Shown here piece after piece: positions 26,080 to 35,182 of a stretch of 64,000 nucleotides of DNA; position 1 is the stretch's first letter, and each line of letters starts with the position of its first letter. The DNA is taken from positions 1-64,000 of the forward strand of contig CAZOVL010000001.1 in assembly GCA_964583185.1 (NCBI GenBank). Direction: 5' to 3'. Under the pieces are notes generated by a model. That model saw only the letters and a list, made by a program, of their open reading frames with translations, did no database searches and was not told where the DNA came from. Position numbers and translations under genes: made by a program. The stretch comes from Bacteroides_E sp964583185 (GTDB lineage Bacteria > Bacteroidota > Bacteroidia > Bacteroidales > Bacteroidaceae).

Positions 26080-26826
26080 ATGACAGCCATAAATCTTTTT
26101 CTACGATTACTTTTCGCCCACGTTGTTATGGATTTCACTCTACAATCCAAATGTTTAGTCAGCAAAAAAACAAAAGGAGGTAAAAATGAAATTATATTCT
26201 ACAATGTACTTCATAGTCTCTTCCATGCTATAGCGGCTTATATAATCATTGGAGAATGGAAAAACTGGCAGATACCTTTAACTCTATTCATCTCTCACTT
26301 TATAATCGATTTTGGATATAAAAGAGAGAAAGAAGACATCAAAGCCTTTGTAATCGATCAGATATTACACTTATCTGTCATCATAGGCATTGTATGTGTG
26401 TTCGTATTTAAAGAGAACTCAATAAACGACTTACCTCTCATTCTCCAGAATAATACAATATGGAAAGTTCTCATAGCCTATCTATTAGTAACAAAACCCT
26501 CTTCAATCTTAATACAAAAGTTTATTGAAAGATGGAATCCCGAGCGATTAGTGAACGACAACATTATTCAAGAAAACACTCCAGAAAAAGACAAAGGGCT
26601 TGAGAAAGCAGGCGAATGGATTGGCTATCTGGAGCGTATATTAATTGTAACTTTCATCTTCATTAATCAATGGAGTGCCATTGGGTTTCTATTAGCTGCC
26701 AAATCGATATTCAGATATGGAAACTTAAAAGAAAACAAAGAGATTAGAATGACCGAATATGTTTTAATAGGAACCCTTTTTAGTTTTACTTTGGCCATTG
26801 CCATTGGACTTTTGTTTTCAATATAA
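26080..26826 (+). CDS. DUF3307 family membrane protein
   Basis: A 248-residue inner-membrane protein with about six hydrophobic segments. It has the DUF3307 pattern: LLFAHVVMDFTLQSKCLVSKK, HSLFHAIAAYIII, ISHFIIDFGYK and AFVIDQILHLSVII. His and Asp residues within the first membrane segments are conserved in the family, which suggests metal binding or hydrolase-like chemistry, but no function is established. It is the second gene of the satD operon; no clear terminator follows. Confidence 0.83.
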   Translation: MTAINLFLRLLFAHVVMDFTLQSKCLVSKKTKGGKNEIIFYNVLHSLFHAIAAYIIIGEWKNWQIPLTLFISHFIIDFGYKREKEDIKAFVIDQILHLSVIIGIVCVFVFKENSINDLPLILQNNTIWKVLIAYLLVTKPSSILIQKFIERWNPERLVNDNIIQENTPEKDKGLEKAGEWIGYLERILIVTFIFINQWSAIGFLLAAKSIFRYGNLKENKEIRMTEYVLIGTLFSFTLAIAIGLLFSI

Positions 26827-26895
26827 ATGGAAAACAGCCAACACATTCCTTAGTTAAGGCAAATAGCTACACACCAAATAAATAACAAGGTTTAC

Positions 26896-26926
26896 TTTCA
26901 AAGAAAATAATGTTTGTATAACTTTG
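26896..26926 (+). promoter_or_regulatory. promoter-like boxes of the cobalamin riboswitch RNA
   Basis: TTTC at 26896-26899 (consensus TTTG), a 19-bp gap, and TAACTTTG at 26919-26926, an exact match to the Bacteroidota -7 box TAnnTTTG. Transcription would start near 26932. Confidence 0.6.
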
Positions 26927-26932
26927 CAGAGT

Positions 26933-27115
26933 AATGGTTTGATACCTTTTAATCAAGAGGTATTAATTAAAGGGGAATCAGGTGAGAATCCTGAGCAGTC
27001 CCGCTGCTGTAAGCTCTTTAAGTTGATGTACAAATTCAGAGTCACTGAAGGTTAAACCCCTTTGGGAAGGCTGTTACATTAATATGGAGTAAGTCAGAAA
27101 ACCCACCACTACAAT
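26933..27115 (+). promoter_or_regulatory. cobalamin (AdoCbl) riboswitch aptamer, no gene downstream
   Basis: The conserved class I core is present in order: GGGGAATCAGGTGAGAATCC at 26972-26991, then GCAGTCCCGCTGCTGTAA at 26995-27012, then GTCACTG at about 27041, TGGGAAGG at about 27063, and the B12-box-like AGTCAGAAAACCCACC at 27092-27107. Downstream sequence has GCTTTCGAGG at 27131-27140, as often follows Bacteroidota B12 riboswitches. Normally such switches control btuB, cob or other B12 genes on the same strand. Here the next gene, the PPTase, is on the opposite strand, and no gene follows before a strong terminator. The boundaries are approximate. Confidence 0.93.
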
Positions 27116-27254
27116 TATATTCTTTTCATTGCTTTCGAGGAAAAGCGTTGATTAATATTCAGAAAAGTTTTAGGTCTTTTCTTTCTTATTTTCATCAACC
27201 CAATTTCAGGAAAGTAAATTTAAAAGGATAAACTCTGCCAAGTTTATTCAAAGT
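27116..27254 (+). ncRNA. non-coding 3' part of the orphan riboswitch transcript
   Basis: About 140 nt between the aptamer and the terminator with no ATG on the plus strand, so no protein is encoded in an obvious way. Two pairings are visible: AGAAAAG/CTTTTCT (27161-27167 with 27176-27182) and GTTGAT/ATCAAC (27147-27152 with 27194-27199). ACTCTGCCAAGTT at 27232-27244 is complementary in 12 of 13 positions to 26920-26932 at the promoter end. It may be the body of a B12-controlled small RNA or the remains of an expression platform. Confidence 0.55.
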
Positions 27255-27289
27255 AAAAAGGTACCTGAAATAATTTCAAGTACCTTTTT
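27255..27289. terminator. strong bidirectional terminator
   Basis: AAAAAGGTAC (27255-27264) pairs with GTACCTTTTT (27280-27289), and the loop extends the stem with TGAAA/TTTCA. A and T runs serve both strands: the riboswitch RNA on plus and the PPTase operon (ending at 27352) on minus. Confidence 0.9.
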
Positions 27290-27351
27290 CAATTTTATAC
27301 AACTTCTTTAGACTCTACTGTCTAATTTGAATCATTGAGCTATCCTGACCT

Positions 27352-28005
27352 TTAGGGTAAAAACAGAAAACCTTGTTGATCTAAGCTCCAGGTTAAAACA
27401 AACTTGGAATGTAGTTTATATTCCATTACAAACTGTTTATTCTTCTTTGTTTTCCTCTCTTCAGCAGTAAAGGAACCTTTATTCTCTACTTGAAATTTAT
27501 GGATAACAAGGTGTTTCTTAAAATCAACATTCTCTTGATTGAGCATCTTAAACAGTACCTCTTTTGCCGACCAATGCAACAAATAGGACCATCTTATATC
27601 ACCATTATAAAGAGTTGGAATTTCATCTTCTCTCATAAAACGTGGGGCTAATCGTTCAATACGCTCTCCGTACAACTCAATATCTATACCCACCGGATAA
27701 CTGGCACTCACTATTACTGCAACATACTTGCCACTATGAGATATACTTATTGAGTAAGAATTATCTTTCAAATAGGGTTTGCCATTGGGATGATAGGCTA
27801 TCTCTTTCTCTTCATTTAAAATAGACTTCAATAGCACACGAGCAACAATAAACTCAAGTTGCCTCTTTTTAGATGTAAACAGTTCTGTCTGAAGCTTATA
27901 TAGCGAAGAATCATCAAAACAAGTTAACAAGTCATCGAGAGACTCCTCGATTTGCCAAATAGCCCATTGATAGGTTTTTCTTTTATGCAATTGAATAATT
28001 GGCAT
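27352..28005 (-). CDS. 4'-phosphopantetheinyl transferase superfamily protein (Sfp type)
   Basis: A 217-residue enzyme that moves the phosphopantetheine arm of CoA onto a carrier protein serine. The magnesium-binding motif VGIDIELYGERIERLAPRFM (about 105-125) and the WSAKEVLFKML motif (about 148) are intact. The two-subdomain length, over 200 residues, points to the Sfp/Gsp group rather than AcpS. No carrier-protein or polyketide genes are nearby. It lies 8 bp after gldE, the conserved Bacteroidota arrangement. Confidence 0.9.
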   Translation of the reverse strand: MPIIQLHKRKTYQWAIWQIEESLDDLLTCFDDSSLYKLQTELFTSKKRQLEFIVARVLLKSILNEEKEIAYHPNGKPYLKDNSYSISISHSGKYVAVIVSASYPVGIDIELYGERIERLAPRFMREDEIPTLYNGDIRWSYLLHWSAKEVLFKMLNQENVDFKKHLVIHKFQVENKGSFTAEERKTKKNKQFVMEYKLHSKFVLTWSLDQQGFLFLP

Positions 28006-28013
28006 AAGACTGC

Positions 28014-29366
28014 TTACTTACCCTTATCTTCAGTATCGGTGAGAGGAGTAATTGTTACTTTTACTTTCAAAATACGACGATTATCCATTTCAAGCACATC
28101 AAAAGCATAGTTCTTATACTTTAGTTTCTCACCTCGTGTAGGAAAATCCCCTTTCAATTCCAGCACCAATCCGGCTAGTGTATCAGCATCGCCAATAACC
28201 TCTTCAAAAATATCATCTGAAAGATTTGTTATCTTAAAGAAATCGGATAATTGTGTTTTAGCTTCAAAAATCCAGGCGTTTGGTGAAATTTTAATGAAAG
28301 TCTTCTCTTCTTCATCGTACTCATCGTGAATTTCACCAACAATTTCTTCTATAATATCTTCCATGGTAACAATGCCCGATGTACCTCCAAACTCATCTAC
28401 TACTACAGCAATATGTACCCTATTTCTTTGAAAATCGCGTAATAAATCATCAATCATTTTAGTCTCGGGAACAAAATAAGCCGGACGAATTAATGACTGC
28501 CAACGAAAAGTATTTCCTTTATTTAGATGAGGTAATAAGTCTTTTATATAGAGAATACCCTTAATGTTATCTTTAGATTCAGAATAAATAGGAATACGTG
28601 AATAAACATTATCTACAATACACTTCAGCACTTCCAAATAGGGTGTTTTAATGTCTAAATCTACCACATCCAAACGCGAAGTCATTACCTCTTTGGCTGT
28701 CTCCCCTCCAAAACGTATAATACCCTCTAAAATATTCGTTTCATCTCTTAAATCGGTTTTGTCTGTCAACTCTAAAGCGTGAGACAACTCGTCAACAGAA
28801 ATACCTTGATTCTTAGGAGAGAATTTTTTATTCAGATAACCTGTTGGTCCTTTTAATGCAATACTTATGGGGTAAAATAGCTTCTTAAAAAACAAGATTC
28901 CCGGAGCTGCAAACCTACAAAACCGCAACACCTTTTGAGCAGAATATACTTTAGGCATAATCTCACCAAAAAGTAAAAGCAAGAAGGTAAGAGCAACAGT
29001 GAGAACAATAAATTCAGCAATAGCTGAATGAAAAATAAAGACATTAAAGAAAAAGAAGTTACAGAGCATAATGATAGTAACATTCACAAAGTTGTTTGTT
29101 ACTAGAATTGTTGCCAATAACAATTCAGAATCATTAAGTAAACTTTTTATTTTCTTATCTGACGAGTGATTTTCTTCCTCCATCTCATTTAAATCGGATG
29201 GAGATAATGAAAAGAAGGCAATTTCAGATGCAGATGCAAAACCAGACACTCCTAACAAGAGAGTAGCTAATATTATAGCTATAATGGCAGACACAGAAGG
29301 TGTAGTAACCGATATATTGAATGCATCAGTTAATACAGAAGCGATAAAACAAGGGTCAGGGTCCAA
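28014..29366 (-). CDS. gldE: gliding-motility-associated protein GldE (CNNM/CorC-like)
   Basis: A 450-residue membrane protein. Residues about 20-180 are a CNNM (DUF21) domain with four hydrophobic segments (ATLLLGVSGFASASEIAFFSL). Two CBS-type motifs follow at about 215-340 (VMTSRLDVVDLDIKTPYLEV, then VAVVVDEFGGTSGIVTMEDII). The C-terminal 85 residues are a CorC/HlyC domain. GldE supports gliding in Flavobacteria; in Bacteroidales that do not glide, the same gene probably has an ion-transport or envelope role. The order mutY-ssb-gldE-PPTase is conserved in the phylum. Confidence 0.9.
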   Translation of the reverse strand: MDPDPCFIASVLTDAFNISVTTPSVSAIIAIILATLLLGVSGFASASEIAFFSLSPSDLNEMEEENHSSDKKIKSLLNDSELLLATILVTNNFVNVTIIMLCNFFFFNVFIFHSAIAEFIVLTVALTFLLLLFGEIMPKVYSAQKVLRFCRFAAPGILFFKKLFYPISIALKGPTGYLNKKFSPKNQGISVDELSHALELTDKTDLRDETNILEGIIRFGGETAKEVMTSRLDVVDLDIKTPYLEVLKCIVDNVYSRIPIYSESKDNIKGILYIKDLLPHLNKGNTFRWQSLIRPAYFVPETKMIDDLLRDFQRNRVHIAVVVDEFGGTSGIVTMEDIIEEIVGEIHDEYDEEEKTFIKISPNAWIFEAKTQLSDFFKITNLSDDIFEEVIGDADTLAGLVLELKGDFPTRGEKLKYKNYAFDVLEMDNRRILKVKVTITPLTDTEDKGK

Positions 29367-29431
29367 AATTTAATATTTACGTGAAACAATATTAAAATCG
29401 ACTATCAATTAACAGATAGTTGCGATTCTAA

Positions 29432-29872
29432 TTAAAAAGGTAAATCATCTACCGGATTGTTTGTAGAACCAGCAGGCGATGAAGCTCCTCCTTTAGACTG
29501 TTGGGGCTGATGACTATCAGAAGTTGTCTGCGACTGACCTTTTGTAGATAACATTTCCATATTATCAACAAAAATCTCTGTAACATAACGTTTCACTCCA
29601 GCTTGATCATCGTATGAGCGAGTTCTTATTTTTCCTTCAATGTATAATTTATCTCCTTTATTTACATATTTTTCAGCTACTTCAGCCAAACCACGCCATA
29701 GAACCAAATTATGCCACTCTGTGCGCTCTGGTACTTGTGTTCCATTTGCCAAAGTATAACCTCTTTCACTGGTAGCCAATGGGAAATTAGCAACAGCTAC
29801 TCCATTATCTAAATAACGTACCTCAGGATCTTTTCCTACATTTCCAATTAATAGAACTTTATTAACAGCCAT
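29432..29872 (-). CDS. ssb: single-stranded DNA-binding protein
   Basis: A 146-residue SSB. The OB fold covers residues 1-110 (MAVNKVLLIGNVGKDPEVRY, then ERTEWHNLVLWRGLAEVAEKYV). A Gln/Ser/Gly-rich linker follows, and the acidic tip is DDLPF, which recruits repair and replication proteins. Length is typical for the phylum. It sits between mutY and gldE in a minus-strand cluster. Confidence 0.96.
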   Translation of the reverse strand: MAVNKVLLIGNVGKDPEVRYLDNGVAVANFPLATSERGYTLANGTQVPERTEWHNLVLWRGLAEVAEKYVNKGDKLYIEGKIRTRSYDDQAGVKRYVTEIFVDNMEMLSTKGQSQTTSDSHQPQQSKGGASSPAGSTNNPVDDLPF

Positions 29873-29969
29873 AACTTTATTTTATTTTTATCAGGGATTT
29901 AATCTTTTTCAAACTTTCCCTTGCCAAAAATAAACAGAAAAAATAACATACAGCAAGATAAATCCACTT

Positions 29970-31022
29970 TTATTCGATATACTTTTCTATAAATTCGTGA
30001 ATTAACCTCGACACAGGATATTCTTCCAATTCACTCTTTTTAATTTCTAAGAATAGATTTGACAGAAGACTATTCTGATTTAAACGAACAATATAAAAGT
30101 TAGTTAATATAATTTGATGGGATAATACGTGCTTAACTCCCTCAATAACCGGAGTTATTTCAACTCCATTCAGGTTTCCAAACCAATCTTTAAAGAGTTC
30201 CTCTTTCATTAATTGTTCAATGGTCTTTGCTTTTGTTGTTTCAATTAGAGGAAACTCATATAAGTTTTGCCAAATATCCTGTTTAACCCGCTTATGAAGT
30301 AAAACGGTTTGAGTATCATTTGTTATAATATAAAAATAATTAAAGAATCGATTTCGGACTTTTACCTTACTCTTTTTTACCGGTAGTAAGTTTATCGTAC
30401 CTTCGGACAAAGCCACACAATGAGAAGAAAAAGGACAGAAAAGACAATCGGGTGATTTGGGAGTACAATGTAGTGCCCCAAACTCCATCATTCCTTGATT
30501 ATATATATCCGGTTGATTCTTATCTATCAGTTCATCTGAAAGCTCCTTAAATAAACGTTTACCTGCAGCGGAATCAATGGGTTCATCAATGCCAAAACAT
30601 CTGGATAGCACACGATATACATTGCCATCAATAGCCGGGTAGACCATTTTGTAAGCAAAGGAACAAATAGCAGCCGCTGTATATTCCCCCACCCCTTTTA
30701 GAGCTAATACACCCTCATAAGTAGTAGGAAAAACACCATTCATCTGCTTTGCTGCAGCATGCATATTACGTGCCCTGGAATAGTATCCAAGCCCCTGCCA
30801 ACATTTCAACACTTCATCTTCTGAAGCATCAGCCAATGCTTTGACTGTAGGAAACTTAGAAATAAAACGCAGATAATAATCATAGCCTTGCGCTACACGC
30901 GTTTGTTGCAAAATGATTTCGGAAACCCATATACGATAAGGATCGTTTGTATCTCGCCAAGGTAAATCTCTTTTATTCTCTAAATACCAGCCTATTATTT
31001 CTTCACTAAATGTTTTTTTCAT
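29970..31022 (-). CDS. mutY: A/G-specific adenine glycosylase
   Basis: A 350-residue base-excision repair enzyme that removes adenine opposite 8-oxoguanine. The helix-hairpin-helix is LALKGVGEYTAAAICSF (about 105-120). The iron-sulfur loop CTPKSPDCLFCPFSSHC shows the C-X6-C-X2-C-X5-C spacing at about 190-206. The C-terminal 120 residues are the NUDIX-like domain that reads 8-oxoG (FNYFYIITNDTQTVLLHKR). Catalytic Asp is in AIDGNVYRVLSR. Confidence 0.96.
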   Translation of the reverse strand: MKKTFSEEIIGWYLENKRDLPWRDTNDPYRIWVSEIILQQTRVAQGYDYYLRFISKFPTVKALADASEDEVLKCWQGLGYYSRARNMHAAAKQMNGVFPTTYEGVLALKGVGEYTAAAICSFAYKMVYPAIDGNVYRVLSRCFGIDEPIDSAAGKRLFKELSDELIDKNQPDIYNQGMMEFGALHCTPKSPDCLFCPFSSHCVALSEGTINLLPVKKSKVKVRNRFFNYFYIITNDTQTVLLHKRVKQDIWQNLYEFPLIETTKAKTIEQLMKEELFKDWFGNLNGVEITPVIEGVKHVLSHQIILTNFYIVRLNQNSLLSNLFLEIKKSELEEYPVSRLIHEFIEKYIE

Positions 31023-31079
31023 TCTTTTTATATAGACAACAAAGATAAGCTTTTAATCAGCAATCGTAAACAGAAAATA

Positions 31080-31112
31080 AAAAGCTTGGATATGAATCAT
31101 ACCCAAGCTTTT
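31080..31112 (-). terminator. terminator of the gyrA-TPR operon
   Basis: AAAAGCTTGG (31080-31089) pairs with CCAAGCTTTT (31103-31112). Read on the minus strand it follows the TPR gene stop by 27 bp and has a T run. Confidence 0.8.
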
Positions 31113-31139
31113 TTATCATTGCTAATACAAGAGGTTGTA

Positions 31140-32351
31140 TTATTGCATTAGTTTTTCTATTTCTTCGAACTCAGTTCCCATATCTAACATATAGTATACA
31201 CGGTATAATCCTTGTAACCACAATTGATTGTCATTAGGTTTTAGTTCTCTTGCCTTTTCATAATAAGGTTTAGCTTTAACATAAAAGTTCTTCAATGTTT
31301 CTTGATCTTTAGCATATTGAGGATCATTAATATCATTTGTAGCAGTTGCACTAAAATCTTGTCCTTTAATGCTATATACTAAACCAATATTAGAGTATGC
31401 TTCTGCATAGCTAGGATCTATTTCAATGGTTTTCTCATAACATTCTAATGCTTTATCATAATCTTTCATATTATGGAACAAGAACCCTTTAACATACATA
31501 AAAAAAGCATTGTTAGGATCACTTTCAACCATATTATTAGCAAAATCCATTGCTTCATCATACAACTCATTTTTATTATAGTAATCAATTAAGTTACCAA
31601 AGAAAAACTCATTGTTAGGATACAATTTAATTCCTTCTTGTAAAGTTTTAGCCCATTGAGCAGTATCTCCTAGATTTTGATAAGCCATAGCCAGAAACTC
31701 CATAGCATGACCTCCATACTCTTTGTCATTTTTTGCATAAGGAGCATATTTAGTTACTTTTTCATAGTCTTCTATTTTTATAGCAGCTAAACTTGCAAAA
31801 TAAGCTGTTTGAGAAAGTAATGTATCGGTTTCTAATAAGTTTTTACCTTCAAAAATAGGATGAACAGTAGACTCCATATAAGTTGAGAAGAACTCTAACG
31901 CTTCTTTATCCTTGTTATTATTGAAATAATAGATACCTCCATTAATTAAATTGGGGCGATCGGCTAAAAGAGCAGAAGAATTAGATTTTCTATACTTATT
32001 CTTAATCTTCCCTTTTTCATCGGGTAGCTGAGCTAAATCATCACATTTAGTATAATACTCAAACATTTTCAGTACACTGTTGTATACTCTTGCTGTATCA
32101 TATTTTTGGCTTAAATAAGCCTTCTTCATCTCTTCCTCACTGTATTTTTGCTTTACAAGTCCTGCAACACTCCAAGTTTCGGGATCATCTTTTGTTTCAG
32201 CATTTTGAAGAGCTTCTTCAATTAGTTGGTCAGCTTTATTGAAGTCTCCAGCACTATTTGCAATTTTTTTTGCTTCACGTACATTTGCCTTTTGAGCAAA
32301 TGTGAAACTTGTCACTGCAAGAAGAGACAGTACAATTAAAATTTTTCTCAT
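31140..32351 (-). CDS. exported tetratricopeptide-repeat protein
   Basis: A 403-residue protein with a signal peptide (MRKILIVLSLLAVTSFTFAQ). Several TPR units are visible, best at about 195-380: GHAMEFLAMAYQNLGDTAQW, NAFFMYVKGFLFHNMKDYDK and SYAEAYSNIGLVYSIKGQDF. TPRs are protein-protein interaction scaffolds; the partner is not known. It lies 67 bp downstream of gyrA on the same strand, a neighbourhood conserved in Bacteroidales, and ends with a terminator. Confidence 0.87.
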   Translation of the reverse strand: MRKILIVLSLLAVTSFTFAQKANVREAKKIANSAGDFNKADQLIEEALQNAETKDDPETWSVAGLVKQKYSEEEMKKAYLSQKYDTARVYNSVLKMFEYYTKCDDLAQLPDEKGKIKNKYRKSNSSALLADRPNLINGGIYYFNNNKDKEALEFFSTYMESTVHPIFEGKNLLETDTLLSQTAYFASLAAIKIEDYEKVTKYAPYAKNDKEYGGHAMEFLAMAYQNLGDTAQWAKTLQEGIKLYPNNEFFFGNLIDYYNKNELYDEAMDFANNMVESDPNNAFFMYVKGFLFHNMKDYDKALECYEKTIEIDPSYAEAYSNIGLVYSIKGQDFSATATNDINDPQYAKDQETLKNFYVKAKPYYEKARELKPNDNQLWLQGLYRVYYMLDMGTEFEEIEKLMQ

Positions 32352-32418
32352 AACTTTCGTCTTTGTGTGTCTATTAATTAAATTAATTAAAACAAATATC
32401 TAAATAAAAAGTCAAACT

Positions 32419-34962
32419 TTATTCTTGTTCTATGTTATTATTTTCTAATAAGTCGGTATTATTTTCTGATGCTCCTTCTTCGTCTTCATCCAAAATAACT
32501 CCTTCAATTTCTAATTTTGCTGAAGTTACCTTACATACCGAGCCTATTTGATCATTATGACGTTCTAAATCAATCAAACGAACACCTTGTGTTGCACGCC
32601 CCATAATACGAACATTTTCAACATTCAAGCGAATGGTAATACCCGACTTGTTAATAATCATCAAATCGTGGTTATCAGTAACCGATTTTATTGCAACAAC
32701 TTTACCGGTTTTTTCGGTAATGTTCATTGTAATAACTCCTTTTCCTCCACGGTTGGTTTTTCTATAATCTTCAATATCGGTACGTTTACCATATCCATTT
32801 TCAGAAACAACCATAATGGTTTCTTTTTGGACATCCTTGATACACACCATACCAATAATTTCATCCAGACCGTCATTGTCAAGTCTCATACCAATTACTC
32901 CGGTAGCAACACGACCCATTGGACGAACGGTACTTTCATTGAAACGAATAGCTCTACCGTTACGGTTTGCCATAATTATTTCATTGCTTCCATTGGTCAT
33001 GCGCACCTCTATAACCCTATCATCTTCACGAACATTTATGGCATTTACTCCATTAACGCGTGGACGGGAATATTGCTCTAGTAGTGTTTTCTTTATAATA
33101 CCTTGTTTAGTACAGAAAATAACATAGTGACTATTAATAAATTCCTGATCTGCTAAATTTTTAACTCGCAAATAAGCAGTTACAGCATCATCCGAATCAA
33201 TATTCAAGAGATTTTGAATTGCTCTTCCTTTTGAGGTTCTAGAGCCTTCAGGAATTTCATACACCTTTAACCAATAGCACTTACCCTTTTGAGTAAAGAA
33301 CATCATAGTATTGTGCATAGTTGCAGGGTAAATATGCTCAACAAAATCCTGATCACGAATATCACTACCTCTAGCTCCTACTCCACCTCTGTTTTGGGCA
33401 TGGAACTCTGTCAATGGAGTACGTTTTACATAGCCCAGGTGAGAAATAGTTATAATCATTGGATCATCTGCATAGAAATCTTCAGGATTGAAGTCTTCTG
33501 ATGAATATATAATCTCAGAACGACGTTCGTCACCATATTTATTTTTTATCTCTACCAGCTCATCATTAATAACACCACGGCAAACTTCTTCATCAGAAAG
33601 AATTGTTTCATAATAAGCTATCTGCTTCATTATTTCATCATATTCTGCATGAAGTTGATCTTGCATCAAACCAGTTAACTGACGTAAACGCATTTCAACA
33701 ATAGCACGTGCCTGAATTTCAGTCAACTCAAAGCGAGCTATTAAATTCTCTATTGCTTCGTTTGGTGTTTTAGCTGCACGTATAATTTTAATAACCTCAT
33801 CAATATTGTCTGAAGCTATTATTAATCCTTCTAATATATGTGCACGTTCTCTGGCTTTACGTAAATCATATTCTGTTCTACGTGTTACTACCTCTTTACG
33901 ATGATCCACAAAGTTTTGGATTAAATCCAATAAGTTCAATGTTCTTGGACGACCATTTACAAGAGCCACATTATTCACACTGAATGAAGACTGTAAAGCC
34001 GTCATTTTATATAGTTTATTTAAAACTACATTTGCATTGGCATCTCTACGAATATCAACCACAATACGCATTCCTTCACGGTCGGATTCATCGTTAATAT
34101 TACTAATGCCGGTAATTCTTTTTTCAGTAGCTAAGTCTGCAATATGTTTTATCAAATCAGACTTATTAACATTGTAAGGGATTTCTGAAACCACAATACG
34201 CTCGTGATTATTTTCCACTTCAATTTCAGCACGAGCACGCATAACTACTCGCCCTCTTCCGGAACGGAAAGCCTCTTGTACACCACTAACACCATAGATA
34301 AAACCACCCGTTGGAAAATCCGGTGCTTTTACATAATTCATTAATCCTTCAACATCAATAGAATTATCTTGATTAAAGGCGATACAAGCATCAATAACCT
34401 CAGTTAGGTTGTGAGGAGCCATATTAGTGGCCATACCTACAGCAATACCCGAAGCACCATTCACTAATAAATTAGGTATTCTGGTAGGTAGTACAGAGGG
34501 TTCTTTTAAGGTGTTATCAAAGTTTGGAGTAAAATCAACAGTTTCTTTGTGAAGATCCTGCATCATCTCCTCACCCATTTTATTTAGTCTGGCCTCTGTA
34601 TAACGCATAGCTGCAGGGCTATCGCCATCAACAGAACCAAAGTTTCCTTGTCCATCAACCAAAGGGTAACGCATAGACCAATCTTGAGCCATACGAACCA
34701 TTGCCAAGTATACAGAAGAGTCTCCGTGAGGGTGATATTTACCCATAACATCACCGACAACTCTAGCTGATTTTTTATAAGGTTTATCTGAAGTATTACC
34801 CAGTTCAATCATTCCATACAAAATCCTACGGTGAACGGGTTTAAATCCATCTCTAACATCAGGAAGAGCACGAGAGACAATTACAGACATTGAATAATCA
34901 ATGTACGATGACTTCATTTCTTCCTCAATATTAATCTTTATAATTCTATCTTGTTCAAGCAT
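32419..34962 (-). CDS. gyrA: DNA gyrase subunit A
   Basis: An 847-residue type II topoisomerase subunit that cuts and rejoins the gate DNA segment. The catalytic Tyr is Y121 in AAMRYTEARL. The quinolone-determining region reads KYHPHGDSSVYLAMVRMAQD: Ser82 corresponds to E. coli Ser83, and Leu86 stands where E. coli has Asp87. The C-terminal half is the beta-pinwheel, with GyrA-box-like QNRGGVGARGSD, and the end is acidic (DEDEEGASENNTDLLENN). A CAAATTTA box at 35105-35112 may be its promoter. It is divergent from clpC. Confidence 0.97.
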   Translation of the reverse strand: MLEQDRIIKINIEEEMKSSYIDYSMSVIVSRALPDVRDGFKPVHRRILYGMIELGNTSDKPYKKSARVVGDVMGKYHPHGDSSVYLAMVRMAQDWSMRYPLVDGQGNFGSVDGDSPAAMRYTEARLNKMGEEMMQDLHKETVDFTPNFDNTLKEPSVLPTRIPNLLVNGASGIAVGMATNMAPHNLTEVIDACIAFNQDNSIDVEGLMNYVKAPDFPTGGFIYGVSGVQEAFRSGRGRVVMRARAEIEVENNHERIVVSEIPYNVNKSDLIKHIADLATEKRITGISNINDESDREGMRIVVDIRRDANANVVLNKLYKMTALQSSFSVNNVALVNGRPRTLNLLDLIQNFVDHRKEVVTRRTEYDLRKARERAHILEGLIIASDNIDEVIKIIRAAKTPNEAIENLIARFELTEIQARAIVEMRLRQLTGLMQDQLHAEYDEIMKQIAYYETILSDEEVCRGVINDELVEIKNKYGDERRSEIIYSSEDFNPEDFYADDPMIITISHLGYVKRTPLTEFHAQNRGGVGARGSDIRDQDFVEHIYPATMHNTMMFFTQKGKCYWLKVYEIPEGSRTSKGRAIQNLLNIDSDDAVTAYLRVKNLADQEFINSHYVIFCTKQGIIKKTLLEQYSRPRVNGVNAINVREDDRVIEVRMTNGSNEIIMANRNGRAIRFNESTVRPMGRVATGVIGMRLDNDGLDEIIGMVCIKDVQKETIMVVSENGYGKRTDIEDYRKTNRGGKGVITMNITEKTGKVVAIKSVTDNHDLMIINKSGITIRLNVENVRIMGRATQGVRLIDLERHNDQIGSVCKVTSAKLEIEGVILDEDEEGASENNTDLLENNNIEQE

Positions 34963-35104
34963 TTAATTGATTAAATTAATTACAATTTTCACGTTATTTA
35001 TAGGAAGCTAAATTACTACATTCTTATGACATACAAAAGTTTTAATTAAGAAACCTTGAGCAGCTCAATCTGTTATATAAAGGAATAAACCTATGATTTC
35101 AGAT

Positions 35105-35112
35105 CAAATTTA
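35105..35112 (-). promoter_or_regulatory. putative -7 box of gyrA
   Basis: TAAATTTG on the minus strand matches TAnnTTTG, about 143 bp upstream of the gyrA start. I found no clear -33 box at the right distance, so this is tentative. Confidence 0.35.
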
Positions 35113-35182
35113 ACTTCTTTATTCCATTGATTTCACAAAGCAAAAAACACCTCACCCACAAATCGTAGAAGCAGGATTTAAT

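Noticed and set aside
27352..28005. PPTase gene as the target of the cobalamin riboswitch
   Set aside because: It is on the opposite strand and converges on the shared terminator, so the riboswitch cannot control it in cis.
32587..33501. Long frames opposite gyrA
   Set aside because: They are antisense shadows of gyrA codon use and contain repetitive Asn/Thr/Ile sequence.
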